DNA of 64,000 bases from Xanthobacteraceae bacterium (lineage in GTDB: Bacteria > Pseudomonadota > Alphaproteobacteria > Rhizobiales > Xanthobacteraceae). The notes below the pieces were generated by a model, which saw only the letters and a program-made list of their open reading frames with translations, did not search any database and was not told the DNA's origin. Below are positions 8,931 through 16,678 of this stretch, in pieces. A program made the translations under genes and the position numbers. Each line of letters opens with the position of its first letter. The first letter of the stretch is position 1. The stretch is taken from NCBI GenBank assembly GCA_019745775.1, contig JAIESR010000019.1:62001-126000 (forward strand), read 5' to 3'.

Positions 8931-9018
8931 GTCATCCTGAGGCGGCCGCGCCGTAAGTGCGTTCACGCACGTCTGCGACGTGCTAAGGCGCGGCCCTCGA
9001 AGGACGACGGCCCGGCTA
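8931..9018 (+). repeat. Palindromic repeat family B, left half flanking the GIY-YIG gene
   Basis: The half begins GTCATCCTGAGG and ends CCTCGAAGGACGACGG plus CCCGGCT, the same ends as the first half of the dimer at 61053. Between the ends is the stem GGCCGCGCC/GGCGCGGCC with the nested double-hairpin module (8954-8986) at its tip. Confidence 0.85.
8954..8986 (-). repeat. Nested double-hairpin module, copy 1
   Basis: On the plus strand the stems are GTGCGT-TC-ACGCAC (8957-8970) and CACGTC-TGC-GACGTG (8968-8982), bordered by TAA and CTAA. The CAC at 8968-8970 can pair with GTG on either side, giving two mutually exclusive hairpins. Copies 2 and 3 are at 49214 and 51778 on the opposite strand. 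Confidence 0.75.
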
Positions 9019-9315
9019 GCGAGGCTTGCCCGCGCGCCGCCTGGATAGTCTCACAATGGACGCCCAATCTCTGCTGATCAGTGTCTCTTTTTTCGCGCGG
9101 CTCCAACCCTTGATCTTGCGCTCCGTGGCGACCGCACCGGTGATCTGCGAGAAATATTCCGACCAAACGAGTTTCACTGGTCTGCGAATGGAAGTGTACC
9201 CAGAAAACGCACCAGATTGATGCTGTGCGATGCGGGGCGTCAGGTCTTCACCTGTCGCGCTGCCAACATAGTACGAGCCGTCATGACAAAGCAGCATGTA
9301 CACGTGTGCCCCCAT
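9016..9315 (-). CDS. Small GIY-YIG nuclease (UPF0213-like)
   Basis: A 99-residue stand-alone GIY-YIG domain. The first motif is VYML (5-8), the second YYVG (15-18); the conserved Arg is in LTPRIAQHQSG (R28) and the metal-binding Glu in ATERKIKGW (E65), so the catalytic set appears complete. Single-domain members of this family are common in bacteria and lack known targets. There is no clear ribosome site before the ATG, and the stop codon lies at the border of a palindromic repeat. Inverted repeat halves flank it on both sides, which suggests it belongs to a small mobile unit rather than to the neighbouring operons. Confidence 0.9.
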   Translation of the reverse strand: MGAHVYMLLCHDGSYYVGSATGEDLTPRIAQHQSGAFSGYTSIRRPVKLVWSEYFSQITGAVATERKIKGWSRAKKETLISRDWASIVRLSRRRAGKPR

Positions 9316-9330
9316 GCGCTGAATTTAGCA

Positions 9331-9386
9331 CCGGGGCCGTCGTCCTTCGAGGCCCGGCTTTCAGCCGGGCACCTCAGGACGGACGG
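9331..9386 (-). repeat. Palindromic repeat family B, right half flanking the GIY-YIG gene
   Basis: Reads CCGGGGCCGTCGTCC then TTCGAGG, the tip stem GCCCGGC/GCCGGGC, then CCTCAGGACGGACGG. It is the inverse of the left half at 8931 and slightly degenerate at its outer end. Its tip stem sequence differs from all other copies but is fully paired. Confidence 0.8.
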
Positions 9387-9493
9387 AGACCCAGGGCGTG
9401 GCGGCCAAGCACCGCATCCTCGCTCCCGGCCCCGATATGGGATGTTCGCCCCGTGCCGGCGTGTTATAGGGCGGAGGGGGACGAGACCACCAC

Positions 9494-11236
9494 ATGTCGA
9501 CCGAAGTGATGAGTACGGCGCTGCGCCCGCGTCTCTCGCCGCGGCCAGTGCGGACGCGGTTCCGGCTCGAACATCTCGTGATGGGCGGCGCCATCGTCTC
9601 GCTCATCGTGCTGGTGGTCTTGCCGCTGGCGTTTCTGCTGGTCGGCAGCTTCAAAGGCGCCGGCGGCGTTACGCTTGAAGCCTACTCCGAGGTGCTGACC
9701 GGCCGCCTCTACGTCAATGCCCTCAAGAACTCGCTTATCCTGGGCGCCTGGAGCGGGCTGTTCAGCCTGCTGATCGGCCTGCCGCTGGCGTGGGCGGTGG
9801 CCCGTACCGACGTGCCGGCCAAGTCGCTGTTCCAGATCACCGCGACGCTCTCTTATCTCTCGCCGCCGTTCCTCACCGCGATCGCGTTCACTTATCTGTT
9901 CAGCCCGAACGCTGGCCTGAGCAACGTGCTCATGCGCGACGTGCTCGGCATGCCGTGGGCGACGTTCAACATCTTCACCATGCCCGGCCTCGTGCTGGTG
10001 ACGGTGATGCACACGTTCCCGTTCGTCTATCTCCTGGCGTCGAGCGCCTTGCAATCGGTCGACGCGTCCTACGAGGAAGCGGCGCAAATCCTCGGCGCGT
10101 CAAAGCTGCGCACCGCGTTCTCGATCACGGCGCCGCTGGTGGCGCCAGCCGTGCTTTCCGGCACGCTGCTCGCGTTCGTCAATGCGATCGCGCTGTTCGG
10201 CTCGCAGGCGATCATCGGGCTCCCCGGCCGCATCGTGACGCTGCCGACCCGCATCTACGCACTGTTCGACTACCCGCCGGAATATGCGCTGGCCTCCGCG
10301 CTCTCTCTCGTCTTCATCATCATAACGGTGGCGGCGCTCTATCTGCAGAACGCGTTCCTGAAGCGGCGCTCCTATGTGACGCTGGCCGGCAAGGGCTCGC
10401 GCCCGCAGATGATGAAGCTCGGCATGTTCCGCTGGGCGTTGTTCGGCTTCGTGATTGCGGTGTTCTTCGTCTCGATCGTGCTGCCGTATGCGACGCTGAT
10501 CGCGGTGTCGCTCTCGAAGCAATGGGGTCTCGAATTCTGGAAGAACCTCACGCTCGCGAACTACAAGTTCGTGCTGTTCGAATACAATGTCACCCAGCGC
10601 GCCATCACCAACAGCCTGTTCCTGGCGTTCGCGGCGGCGACGTTCGCGGTACTGCTCGGCGCGGTCATCAGCTGGATCGATCTGCGCACCAGGATTCCCG
10701 GCCGCAAGCTTCTCGACTACGCTTCGCTGATCCCGCTCGGGCTGCCCGGTATCGTGATGGCGGTGGCGCTGATCCAGTTCTGGCTGGCGATGCCATTGGC
10801 GCTTTACGGCACCCTGACGATCCTCCTGCTCGCCTATGTCGGCCGCTACATCCCGCTCGGCGTGCGCGCCGCCAACGCGTCGCTGCGGCAGGTCGACAAC
10901 TCGCTCGAAGAAAGTGCGCAGATCCTCGGCGCCAAGTGGACCACGACCATGCGCGAGATCACGCTGCCGCTGATCCGGCCCGGCCTGTTCGCCGGCTGGC
11001 TGCTGGTGTTTGTGCCGGTGATCCAGGAGCTGTCGGCGTCGATCCTGTTGTTCTCGTCGAACTCGATCACGCTGGCGGTCGCGGTCTACAACCTCTATGA
11101 GACCGGCTATATCGAGCCGGTTGCCGCGCTCGCGATGATCAATATGGCGATCATCGGCGCTGCGATCTGGCTCGCCTACCGCCTCGGCGGCCGCAGCATC
11201 ACCTCGCGCAACGACGCCGCGCCGGTGCATAACTAG
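9494..11236 (+). CDS. ABC importer permease, two fused membrane domains (FbpB/PotBC type)
   Basis: A 580-residue permease holding two complete binding-protein-dependent transport domains in one chain, as in iron(III), thiamine and some spermidine/putrescine-type importers. Each half has the EAA loop that contacts the ATPase: EEAAQILGASKLRTAFSIT near residue 194 and EESAQILGAKWTTTMREIT near residue 472. About twelve hydrophobic spans are visible. It starts a four-gene operon with the ATPase, a hydrolase and an NTF2-like protein. No solute-binding protein gene is adjacent, which is unusual, so the substrate is open; the enzyme genes argue for an organic compound rather than iron. Confidence 0.92.
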   Translation: MSTEVMSTALRPRLSPRPVRTRFRLEHLVMGGAIVSLIVLVVLPLAFLLVGSFKGAGGVTLEAYSEVLTGRLYVNALKNSLILGAWSGLFSLLIGLPLAWAVARTDVPAKSLFQITATLSYLSPPFLTAIAFTYLFSPNAGLSNVLMRDVLGMPWATFNIFTMPGLVLVTVMHTFPFVYLLASSALQSVDASYEEAAQILGASKLRTAFSITAPLVAPAVLSGTLLAFVNAIALFGSQAIIGLPGRIVTLPTRIYALFDYPPEYALASALSLVFIIITVAALYLQNAFLKRRSYVTLAGKGSRPQMMKLGMFRWALFGFVIAVFFVSIVLPYATLIAVSLSKQWGLEFWKNLTLANYKFVLFEYNVTQRAITNSLFLAFAAATFAVLLGAVISWIDLRTRIPGRKLLDYASLIPLGLPGIVMAVALIQFWLAMPLALYGTLTILLLAYVGRYIPLGVRAANASLRQVDNSLEESAQILGAKWTTTMREITLPLIRPGLFAGWLLVFVPVIQELSASILLFSSNSITLAVAVYNLYETGYIEPVAALAMINMAIIGAAIWLAYRLGGRSITSRNDAAPVHN

Positions 11237-11250
11237 CTCGAGTTCAGTTG

Positions 11251-12354
11251 ATGGCTGGGATCACACTCCGCGGATTGTCGAAATCGTTCTCGTCGCGCGA
11301 CTCGGACGTCGCGGCGGTGGCCGACGTCGATATCGAGATCAAGGACAATTCATTCGTCACCCTGCTCGGGCCGTCCGGCTGCGGCAAGACCACGACGCTT
11401 CGGCTCATCGCGGGCTACATCACGCCTGACCGTGGCACCATCGAGGTCGACGGCCGGCTGCTCTCGTCGCCGGGATCGGTGGTCTCGCCGGAATCGCGCG
11501 GCATGGGCATGGTGTTCCAGAACTACGCCATCTGGCCGCACAAGAACGTGTTCGAGAACGTGGTGTTCGGCCTCAAGATCAGGAAGGTTCCCTCCGCAAA
11601 GGCGCGCCGCAAGGTCGAGGAGGCGCTGGCCCTGGTCAATCTCTCCGGGCTCGAGACGCGTTACCCGGGCGAGCTTTCCGGCGGCCAGCAGCAGCGCGTG
11701 GCGCTTGCCCGCTCGCTGGTGGTCGAGCCTGACATCCTGCTGCTCGACGAGCCGCTGTCAAATCTCGATGCGAAGCTACGCGAACGCATGCGCTCCGAGC
11801 TCAAGGAATTGCAGCGCCGCACCGGGATCACGTTCGTCTACGTCACCCACGACCAGGCCGAAGCGCTCGCCTTGTCGGATCAGATCGCAGTCATGAATCT
11901 CGGCCGCGTGCAGCAATACGGCACGCCGTTCGAGGTCTATGCTCGTCCCGCCAACCGCATGGTGGCGGACTTCATGGGCTTGGTGAACCTGTTACCCGGC
12001 AAGGTACGCGACAGAAGCGGCGCCGGCGGCACCATCGAGATCGCGCCTGAGCTTGCGGTCAAGGTCGACCAGCTCGATGCGTTCTCGCCCGGCGACGCGG
12101 TCGAGGTCGCCATCCGGCCCGAGAGCATCCGCTTGGCGGGGCCGGCGGCGAGTGTTACCCCGGCCAGGATCAGCAATCACGTCTTCCTGGGCAATATCAG
12201 CGAGTACTACGCCACGCTGCCGTCCGGCCTGACCCTGCGGGTGCAGACCCATCCGACACAGCACTTCAAGGTCGGCGACGCCTGCTCGGTCGACGTCGAC
12301 GCCACCCTCTGCACCGTCTTCCGCGCCGGCACCGGCGAGGTCAAGGCGGCGTAG
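11251..12354 (+). CDS. ABC importer ATP-binding protein (PotA/FbpC type)
   Basis: The ATPase that powers the permease encoded immediately upstream (gap 14 bases). Walker A is GPSGCGKTT (about 39-47), the signature LSGGQQQRV near 144, Walker B ILLLDEPLSNLD near 162 and the switch His in THDQAEAL near 199. The C-terminal about 100 residues form the TOBE regulatory region (AIRPESIRL). I take the ATG at 11251; a TTG directly before it is possible. The length of about 367 residues is normal for this group. Confidence 0.93.
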   Translation: MAGITLRGLSKSFSSRDSDVAAVADVDIEIKDNSFVTLLGPSGCGKTTTLRLIAGYITPDRGTIEVDGRLLSSPGSVVSPESRGMGMVFQNYAIWPHKNVFENVVFGLKIRKVPSAKARRKVEEALALVNLSGLETRYPGELSGGQQQRVALARSLVVEPDILLLDEPLSNLDAKLRERMRSELKELQRRTGITFVYVTHDQAEALALSDQIAVMNLGRVQQYGTPFEVYARPANRMVADFMGLVNLLPGKVRDRSGAGGTIEIAPELAVKVDQLDAFSPGDAVEVAIRPESIRLAGPAASVTPARISNHVFLGNISEYYATLPSGLTLRVQTHPTQHFKVGDACSVDVDATLCTVFRAGTGEVKAA

Positions 12355-12374
12355 CCATTCAAGGAGCGATACCG

Positions 12375-13298
12375 ATGAACAAGCCGATGAAAACGCTGAT
12401 CCGCGGCGAGGAGCACTGGACCAACAAGGGTGACGACGTGCGCCTCTACATGTGGAACAAGGCGGCCGACCCCTCCGGTCCGGCGGGCACGATCCTGTTC
12501 GTGCACGGCTCCTCGATGGCCTCGACGCCGACGTTCGACCTACAGGTGCCGGGACGCAGCGATTCCTCCGCGATGGATTACTTCGCCGCGCGCGGCTTTG
12601 ACACGTGGTGTGTCGATATGGAGGGCTATGGCAAGTCGACCAAGACCCGCGACAACAACGCGCCCATTTCGTTCGGCGCCGACGACTGCTTCGCGGCCGC
12701 GACCTATATCCAGAAGCTGCGCGGTAAAAAGCCGCTGCTGGTCTACGGGATTTCGTCCGGTGCGCTGCGCGCAGCGCTGTTTGCGCAGCGCCACCCTGAA
12801 ATGGTGAAGCGGCTCGCGCTCGACGCTCATGTCTGGACCGGGCAGGGTTCGCCGACGCTCGCCGACCGCAGCAAGCGGCTCGCCGAATTCCGCGCCAAGA
12901 ACCGCCGCCCGATCGACCGCGCCTTCGTGCACTCGATCTTCAACCGTGACCATCCCGGCACCGCAGACGACAACGTCATCGAGGCGTTCGCCGATGCCAT
13001 CCTCAAGCTCGACGATTCAGTGCCGACCGGCACCTATGTCGACATGTGTGCGAACCTGCCGGTTTGCGATCCCGAGAAGATCACGGTGCCGACCATCATC
13101 ATGCGCGGGCAGTGGGACGGCATCGCGAGCTTCGAGGACCTGGCGCGGTTCTTCGAGAAGCTGCCGAACCCGGACAAGCAGTTTGCGGTCATGCCGGGGA
13201 TCGCGCACGCATCGATCCAGCAGAAGAATTACGCGATCGTCTACCACATCCTCCTGAGCTGGTTCACGCAGCCCGACCCGATCTACACGGGACCCTGA
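12375..13298 (+). CDS. Alpha/beta hydrolase
   Basis: A 307-residue alpha/beta-hydrolase-fold protein without a signal peptide. The oxyanion strand is FVHGSSM, the nucleophile elbow GISSG (about 125-129), the probable acid Asp is in GQWDGI (about 248) and the catalytic His in GIAHASIQ (about 277). An AAGGAG site lies upstream of the ATG. It is the third gene of the ABC importer operon (20-base gap), so it probably cleaves an ester, lactone or thioester in the imported molecule. The exact reaction is not deducible. Confidence 0.88.
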   Translation: MNKPMKTLIRGEEHWTNKGDDVRLYMWNKAADPSGPAGTILFVHGSSMASTPTFDLQVPGRSDSSAMDYFAARGFDTWCVDMEGYGKSTKTRDNNAPISFGADDCFAAATYIQKLRGKKPLLVYGISSGALRAALFAQRHPEMVKRLALDAHVWTGQGSPTLADRSKRLAEFRAKNRRPIDRAFVHSIFNRDHPGTADDNVIEAFADAILKLDDSVPTGTYVDMCANLPVCDPEKITVPTIIMRGQWDGIASFEDLARFFEKLPNPDKQFAVMPGIAHASIQQKNYAIVYHILLSWFTQPDPIYTGP

Positions 13299-13305
13299 AC
13301 CGGAC

Positions 13306-13785
13306 ATGACCCCGACGGAAAAGGCCAATATCGAGCTCTCGTACGAACATTTCGCGGCCGAGAGCGCGCATGACACCGAGCGCACGCTCAAGACCTTGTC
13401 CGACGACGTGACGTACCGCGTGGTGGCGTCAGGCGACGTGGTTTATGGCAAGGAGGCGGTGGCGAAGTATTACGACGTCTGGTGGACGGCGTTCCCCGAC
13501 GTCAATATCGAGATCAAGCGCATTACGGCGGCCGGCGAATGGGTGTTCGCGGAGAATTTCGTTACCGCGACCCACCTCGGGCCGTGGCTCGGCATGGCGC
13601 CGACCGGCAAGAAGGTGATCCAGCATCTGTGCGCAGTGATCCGCTGCCGCGACGGGCTGATGACCGAGGAGTCGGTCTATTACGACCAGCTCGAACGGCT
13701 GCGCCAGCTTGGCTCGCAGTTCGTCCTCGACGGCCGCGCGATCGCCGTGCCGCCGTGGAAGGACCCGCCGCAGTTCAAATGGTGA
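13306..13785 (+). CDS. NTF2-like/SnoaL-type protein (ester cyclase family)
   Basis: A 159-residue cone-fold protein of the SnoaL/NTF2 superfamily, recognised by the helical start and the pattern AVAKYYDVWWTAFPDVNIEI followed by GPWLGMAPTGKKV. Members act as isomerases, cyclases or small-molecule binding proteins, and many have no known activity. It begins 7 bases after the hydrolase and ends the operon, so both probably act on the same imported compound. No signal peptide is seen. Confidence 0.85.
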   Translation: MTPTEKANIELSYEHFAAESAHDTERTLKTLSDDVTYRVVASGDVVYGKEAVAKYYDVWWTAFPDVNIEIKRITAAGEWVFAENFVTATHLGPWLGMAPTGKKVIQHLCAVIRCRDGLMTEESVYYDQLERLRQLGSQFVLDGRAIAVPPWKDPPQFKW

Positions 13786-13828
13786 AGGTGCTGCGATTTT
13801 TCTTGAAGTGAGTTGAGCACATCCTCTC

Positions 13829-13940
13829 GCTCCCTCCCCCCTTGTGGGGGAGGGTGGGGAGGGGGGTCGTGCGAGGGTACCGCGGCGTGCGACGCATCAC
13901 CCCACCCCTAACCCCTCCCCACAAGGGGGAGGGGAACGGA
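13829..13940. repeat. Palindromic repeat family A, copy 1
   Basis: Two inverted halves (CTCCCTCCCCCCTTGTGGGG and TCCCCACAAGGGGGAGGGGA) separated by about 40 bases. It lies between the convergent ABC operon and tctC gene and could form a strong hairpin at both 3' ends, but it lacks a T run. Confidence 0.8.
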
Positions 13941-13983
13941 GAGGCCGAACGCGCGTCAAGACAGTAAGAAACGCGCTCGCTCG

Positions 13984-14964
13984 CTAATTGATCTCGATCC
14001 CCGCTGCCTTCACCAGCGTGGCGTTTACGTCGATCTCCTTGCGCACGAAGGCGTCGAACGCCTTCGGCGTCATCGGCATCGGTTCGGCGCCGGCCTTGTC
14101 GAGGCGCCCGATCACGGCCGGGTTCTTCAGCGCCTTGATCGCCTCTTCATGCAGCCGCGCGGCGATCGCCGCCGGCGTCTTCACCGGCAGGAACATACCC
14201 ATCCAGAAATTGTACTCGGAGTCCGGATAGCCGGCCTCGACGGTGGTCGGCACGCTCGGCAGCGCCTGGGCCCGTGTTGCGCTCGAGACTGCGAGCGCAT
14301 CGACTTTCTTGCCAGCGATCAGGCCGCGCGCCGGCGGCAGCGGTACAAAATAGAAATCGACGCGGCCGGCCATGATCTCGGTCAATGCCTCCGGCCCGCC
14401 CTTGAACGGGACGTGCTGCGCCTTGATGCCGGCCGCTAGCAGCAGCCGCTCGGCGTTGAGATGCGCGCCCGAGCCGGCACCGGCGGATGCGTAGTTAAGC
14501 GCGCCCGGCTTGGCGCGCCCGGCCTCGATCATGTCCTTGACCGACGTGTACTTGCCCGGCGCGGTCACCAGAACATTGGGAACGTTGGCGAGGGCGGTAA
14601 TGGCGGCGAAATCCTTGCGCGCGTCGTAACCCGGATTGGCGTAGGTCGTCGCCGTCACCGCATGCGTCGTTGAATGCACCAGGACCGTGTGGCCGTCGGG
14701 ATCGGCCTTCGCCACCATGCCGACGCCGAGCGTGCCGCCGGCGCCGCCTCGGTTCTCCACGATGATCGGCTGGCCGATCTGGGTGGACACCTGCTCCATC
14801 ACAGCGCGCGCGATGATGTCGACGGCGCTGCCGGCGGTGAACGGCACGATCACGCGCACCGGCTTCGACGGCCAGCTTTGCGCAGCGGCGGGGCCGAAAG
14901 ACACCACCAGCGTCACGAGCGCTGCCATCGGAATAAAGGCAGCGCTGAGGGACCGTCTGACCAT
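13984..14964 (-). CDS. Tripartite tricarboxylate transporter substrate-binding protein (TctC/Bug family), orphan
   Basis: A 326-residue periplasmic binding protein with a Sec signal peptide ending near AAAQSW (about residue 29). Family marks are WPSKPVRVIVPFTAGSAVD at the mature N-terminus, the VENRGGAGGTLG loop and the AGRVDFYFVPL segment. Bug proteins bind carboxylates or related small molecules and deliver them to TctAB, or act as sensors. No tctA or tctB is adjacent to this copy, as is common for Bug genes. It is convergent with the ABC operon. Confidence 0.92.
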   Translation of the reverse strand: MVRRSLSAAFIPMAALVTLVVSFGPAAAQSWPSKPVRVIVPFTAGSAVDIIARAVMEQVSTQIGQPIIVENRGGAGGTLGVGMVAKADPDGHTVLVHSTTHAVTATTYANPGYDARKDFAAITALANVPNVLVTAPGKYTSVKDMIEAGRAKPGALNYASAGAGSGAHLNAERLLLAAGIKAQHVPFKGGPEALTEIMAGRVDFYFVPLPPARGLIAGKKVDALAVSSATRAQALPSVPTTVEAGYPDSEYNFWMGMFLPVKTPAAIAARLHEEAIKALKNPAVIGRLDKAGAEPMPMTPKAFDAFVRKEIDVNATLVKAAGIEIN

Positions 14965-15070
14965 GCGCTTACTCCCTGGGGTCTTGTTTCAGGCCACCTT
15001 AGGAAACGCCGCGGGCCGGACGCAATCCGTCCAGGTGCGGCGAATTGCGGTCGCCATCCTGGACCGCGGC

Positions 15071-16543
15071 TTAGACAGCCACCTTCTGGAGGAAGCCCGC
15101 GACCTCTTCGCGCAGATTGGCCGCGGCGTCTTCGACGGCCTGCGAGGCGGCGAGCACGGTCTCGGCCGAGCCGCGCGTCTCGGTGGCGGCGCCAGTTACG
15201 TCGCCGAGCACGGTGACGATCTCCTTGGTGCTCTGCGCGGCGCTCATCACGTTCTGCGAGATTTCGCCGGTCGCCGCCTGCTGCTGATGCACCGACGCCG
15301 CGGCCGCCGAGGTGTAGCCGCTTATTTCCTTCATGCGCTGGGCGATCCGCCCGATCGCTTCGACCGCGGCCCCGGTCGAGATTTGCACGGCGGCGATCTG
15401 GCCGGCGATTTCCTCGGTCGCCTTTGCGGTCTGCACCGCCAGCGACTTCACCTCCGAGGCCACCACCGCGAAGCCGCGGCCGGCTTCGCCGGCGCGGGCG
15501 GCTTCGATGGTGGCATTGAGCGCCAGGAGATTGGTCTGCCCGGCGACGTCCTGGATCAGCTTGACCACGTCGCCGATCTTCTGCGCGGACTGGGCCAGCG
15601 AGCCGATCTGCTCGTTGGTCGCGCCGGCTTCAGTCACCGCTGTAGTGACGATGCTGTTGGTCTGCGATAGCTGCCTGCTGATCTCCGCGATCGTCGCCGA
15701 CAGTTCCTCGGCGGCGCCGGCGGCGATCTCGACGTTCATCGACGCCTCGTTCGAGGTGTCGACCGCGCCTTCCGCACGCTGCGAGGCCTTGCTCGACGCC
15801 GCAAACAGCGTCGAGGCGGTCGATCGCATCGCCCGGGCATGCTCGCCGACCGACTTCAGCATGCTCTCGATGCGCGGACGGAACACGGCGATGGCCGCTT
15901 CCACGGCGGCGCGCCGTTCCTCCTGCGCCGCGATCCGATCCCGTTCCTGGTCGGCACGGCGGCGGTCGGTGATGTCTTCATGGGTCGAGACCCAGCCGCC
16001 GCCGGGATTCGGCCGGTTCGAGATCTTGATCAGGCGGCCGCGCACCTCGACCGTGTTGGTGTAAGTCTCGCCGTCCGCCGCGCGCCGGGCGACGCCCTTC
16101 ACGTATTCGTCGATTTCGTGCGGGAAGTTTCCACCCCGCTTGCGCGACTGCAGCAGCTCACGCAGCTGCACGCCTGGATAGGCCTGCTGGCGCGTGAGGC
16201 CATACATCTCGAGATAGCGTTCGTTGCACAGGATCAGCCGCGCCTCGCCGTCGAACATGCACAGCCCCTGGGTCATGTTGTCGAGCGCGGCGGAAATGCG
16301 CCGGTTGCGGCGCACGGTGCGGCTCATCGCCAGCAGCGCCGCGACCGTGAATAGCAGCATCGCCGCGGCCGCGCTGATGGCAAGCGCGGCGAGTGTCGGT
16401 GGCGCGCTGGCGGCCCATTCGAGGACACGCGCGGGGTCGATCAGTCCGAACAGCAGCACTGCGACGCCGCCGCACACCGCAATGACCAGCACTGCGGCGC
16501 GCCAATCGCGCCAAAATGTCGACGATACGAAGATGCGGTTCAT
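15071..16543 (-). CDS. Methyl-accepting chemotaxis protein with PAS domain
   Basis: A 490-residue receptor. Two hydrophobic spans near residues 18-36 and 49-71 enclose only a short periplasmic stretch, so sensing is probably cytoplasmic. A PAS domain follows (about 80-195, [20 protein letters not shown] to STHEDITD), then a helical linker and the signalling hairpin with [16 protein letters not shown] and [15 protein letters not shown]. No HAMP domain is obvious and no CheB/R-docking pentapeptide is at the C-terminus. It stands alone between two tct loci and may monitor redox or metabolic state, which is inference from the PAS domain. Confidence 0.93.
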   Translation of the reverse strand: MNRIFVSSTFWRDWRAAVLVIAVCGGVAVLLFGLIDPARVLEWAASAPPTLAALAISAAAAMLLFTVAALLAMSRTVRRNRRISAALDNMTQGLCMFDGEARLILCNERYLEMYGLTRQQAYPGVQLRELLQSRKRGGNFPHEIDEYVKGVARRAADGETYTNTVEVRGRLIKISNRPNPGGGWVSTHEDITDRRRADQERDRIAAQEERRAAVEAAIAVFRPRIESMLKSVGEHARAMRSTASTLFAASSKASQRAEGAVDTSNEASMNVEIAAGAAEELSATIAEISRQLSQTNSIVTTAVTEAGATNEQIGSLAQSAQKIGDVVKLIQDVAGQTNLLALNATIEAARAGEAGRGFAVVASEVKSLAVQTAKATEEIAGQIAAVQISTGAAVEAIGRIAQRMKEISGYTSAAAASVHQQQAATGEISQNVMSAAQSTKEIVTVLGDVTGAATETRGSAETVLAASQAVEDAAANLREEVAGFLQKVAV

Positions 16544-16678
16544 TCGGGAGCCGGGTGCTCGCGCAGGGTTAAGATGGTCTAAATCACGCCCGGTTGTCGG
16601 CCGGTTAACATTTGACGAAAAAGCAGCCGGAATATCGCTAACGTCCCGTTAACCGAAATATTGGGGCCAGTCGGCGGG

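Larger units (their letters stand above)
8931..9386. mobile_element. Candidate GIY-YIG element: nuclease gene bracketed by inverted palindromic half-repeats
   Basis: The left half-repeat (8931-9018) reads GTCATCCTGAGG, a hairpin, then CCTCGAAGGACGACGG and CCCGGCT. The right half (9331-9386) is the same half type inverted. The nuclease gene fills the space between them exactly: its stop codon lies at the inner border of the left half and its start codon is 15 bases from the right half. In the solo dimers at 51688 and 61053 the two halves are separated by only TGTTGCAACA and a few bases. I see no target-site duplication. The element reading is inference from this architecture. Confidence 0.6.

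Noticed and set aside
9016..9315. GIY-YIG gene considered as an intron or intein homing endonuclease
   Set aside because: The flanking genes are uninterrupted and there is no intron structure; the flanks are palindromic repeats instead.
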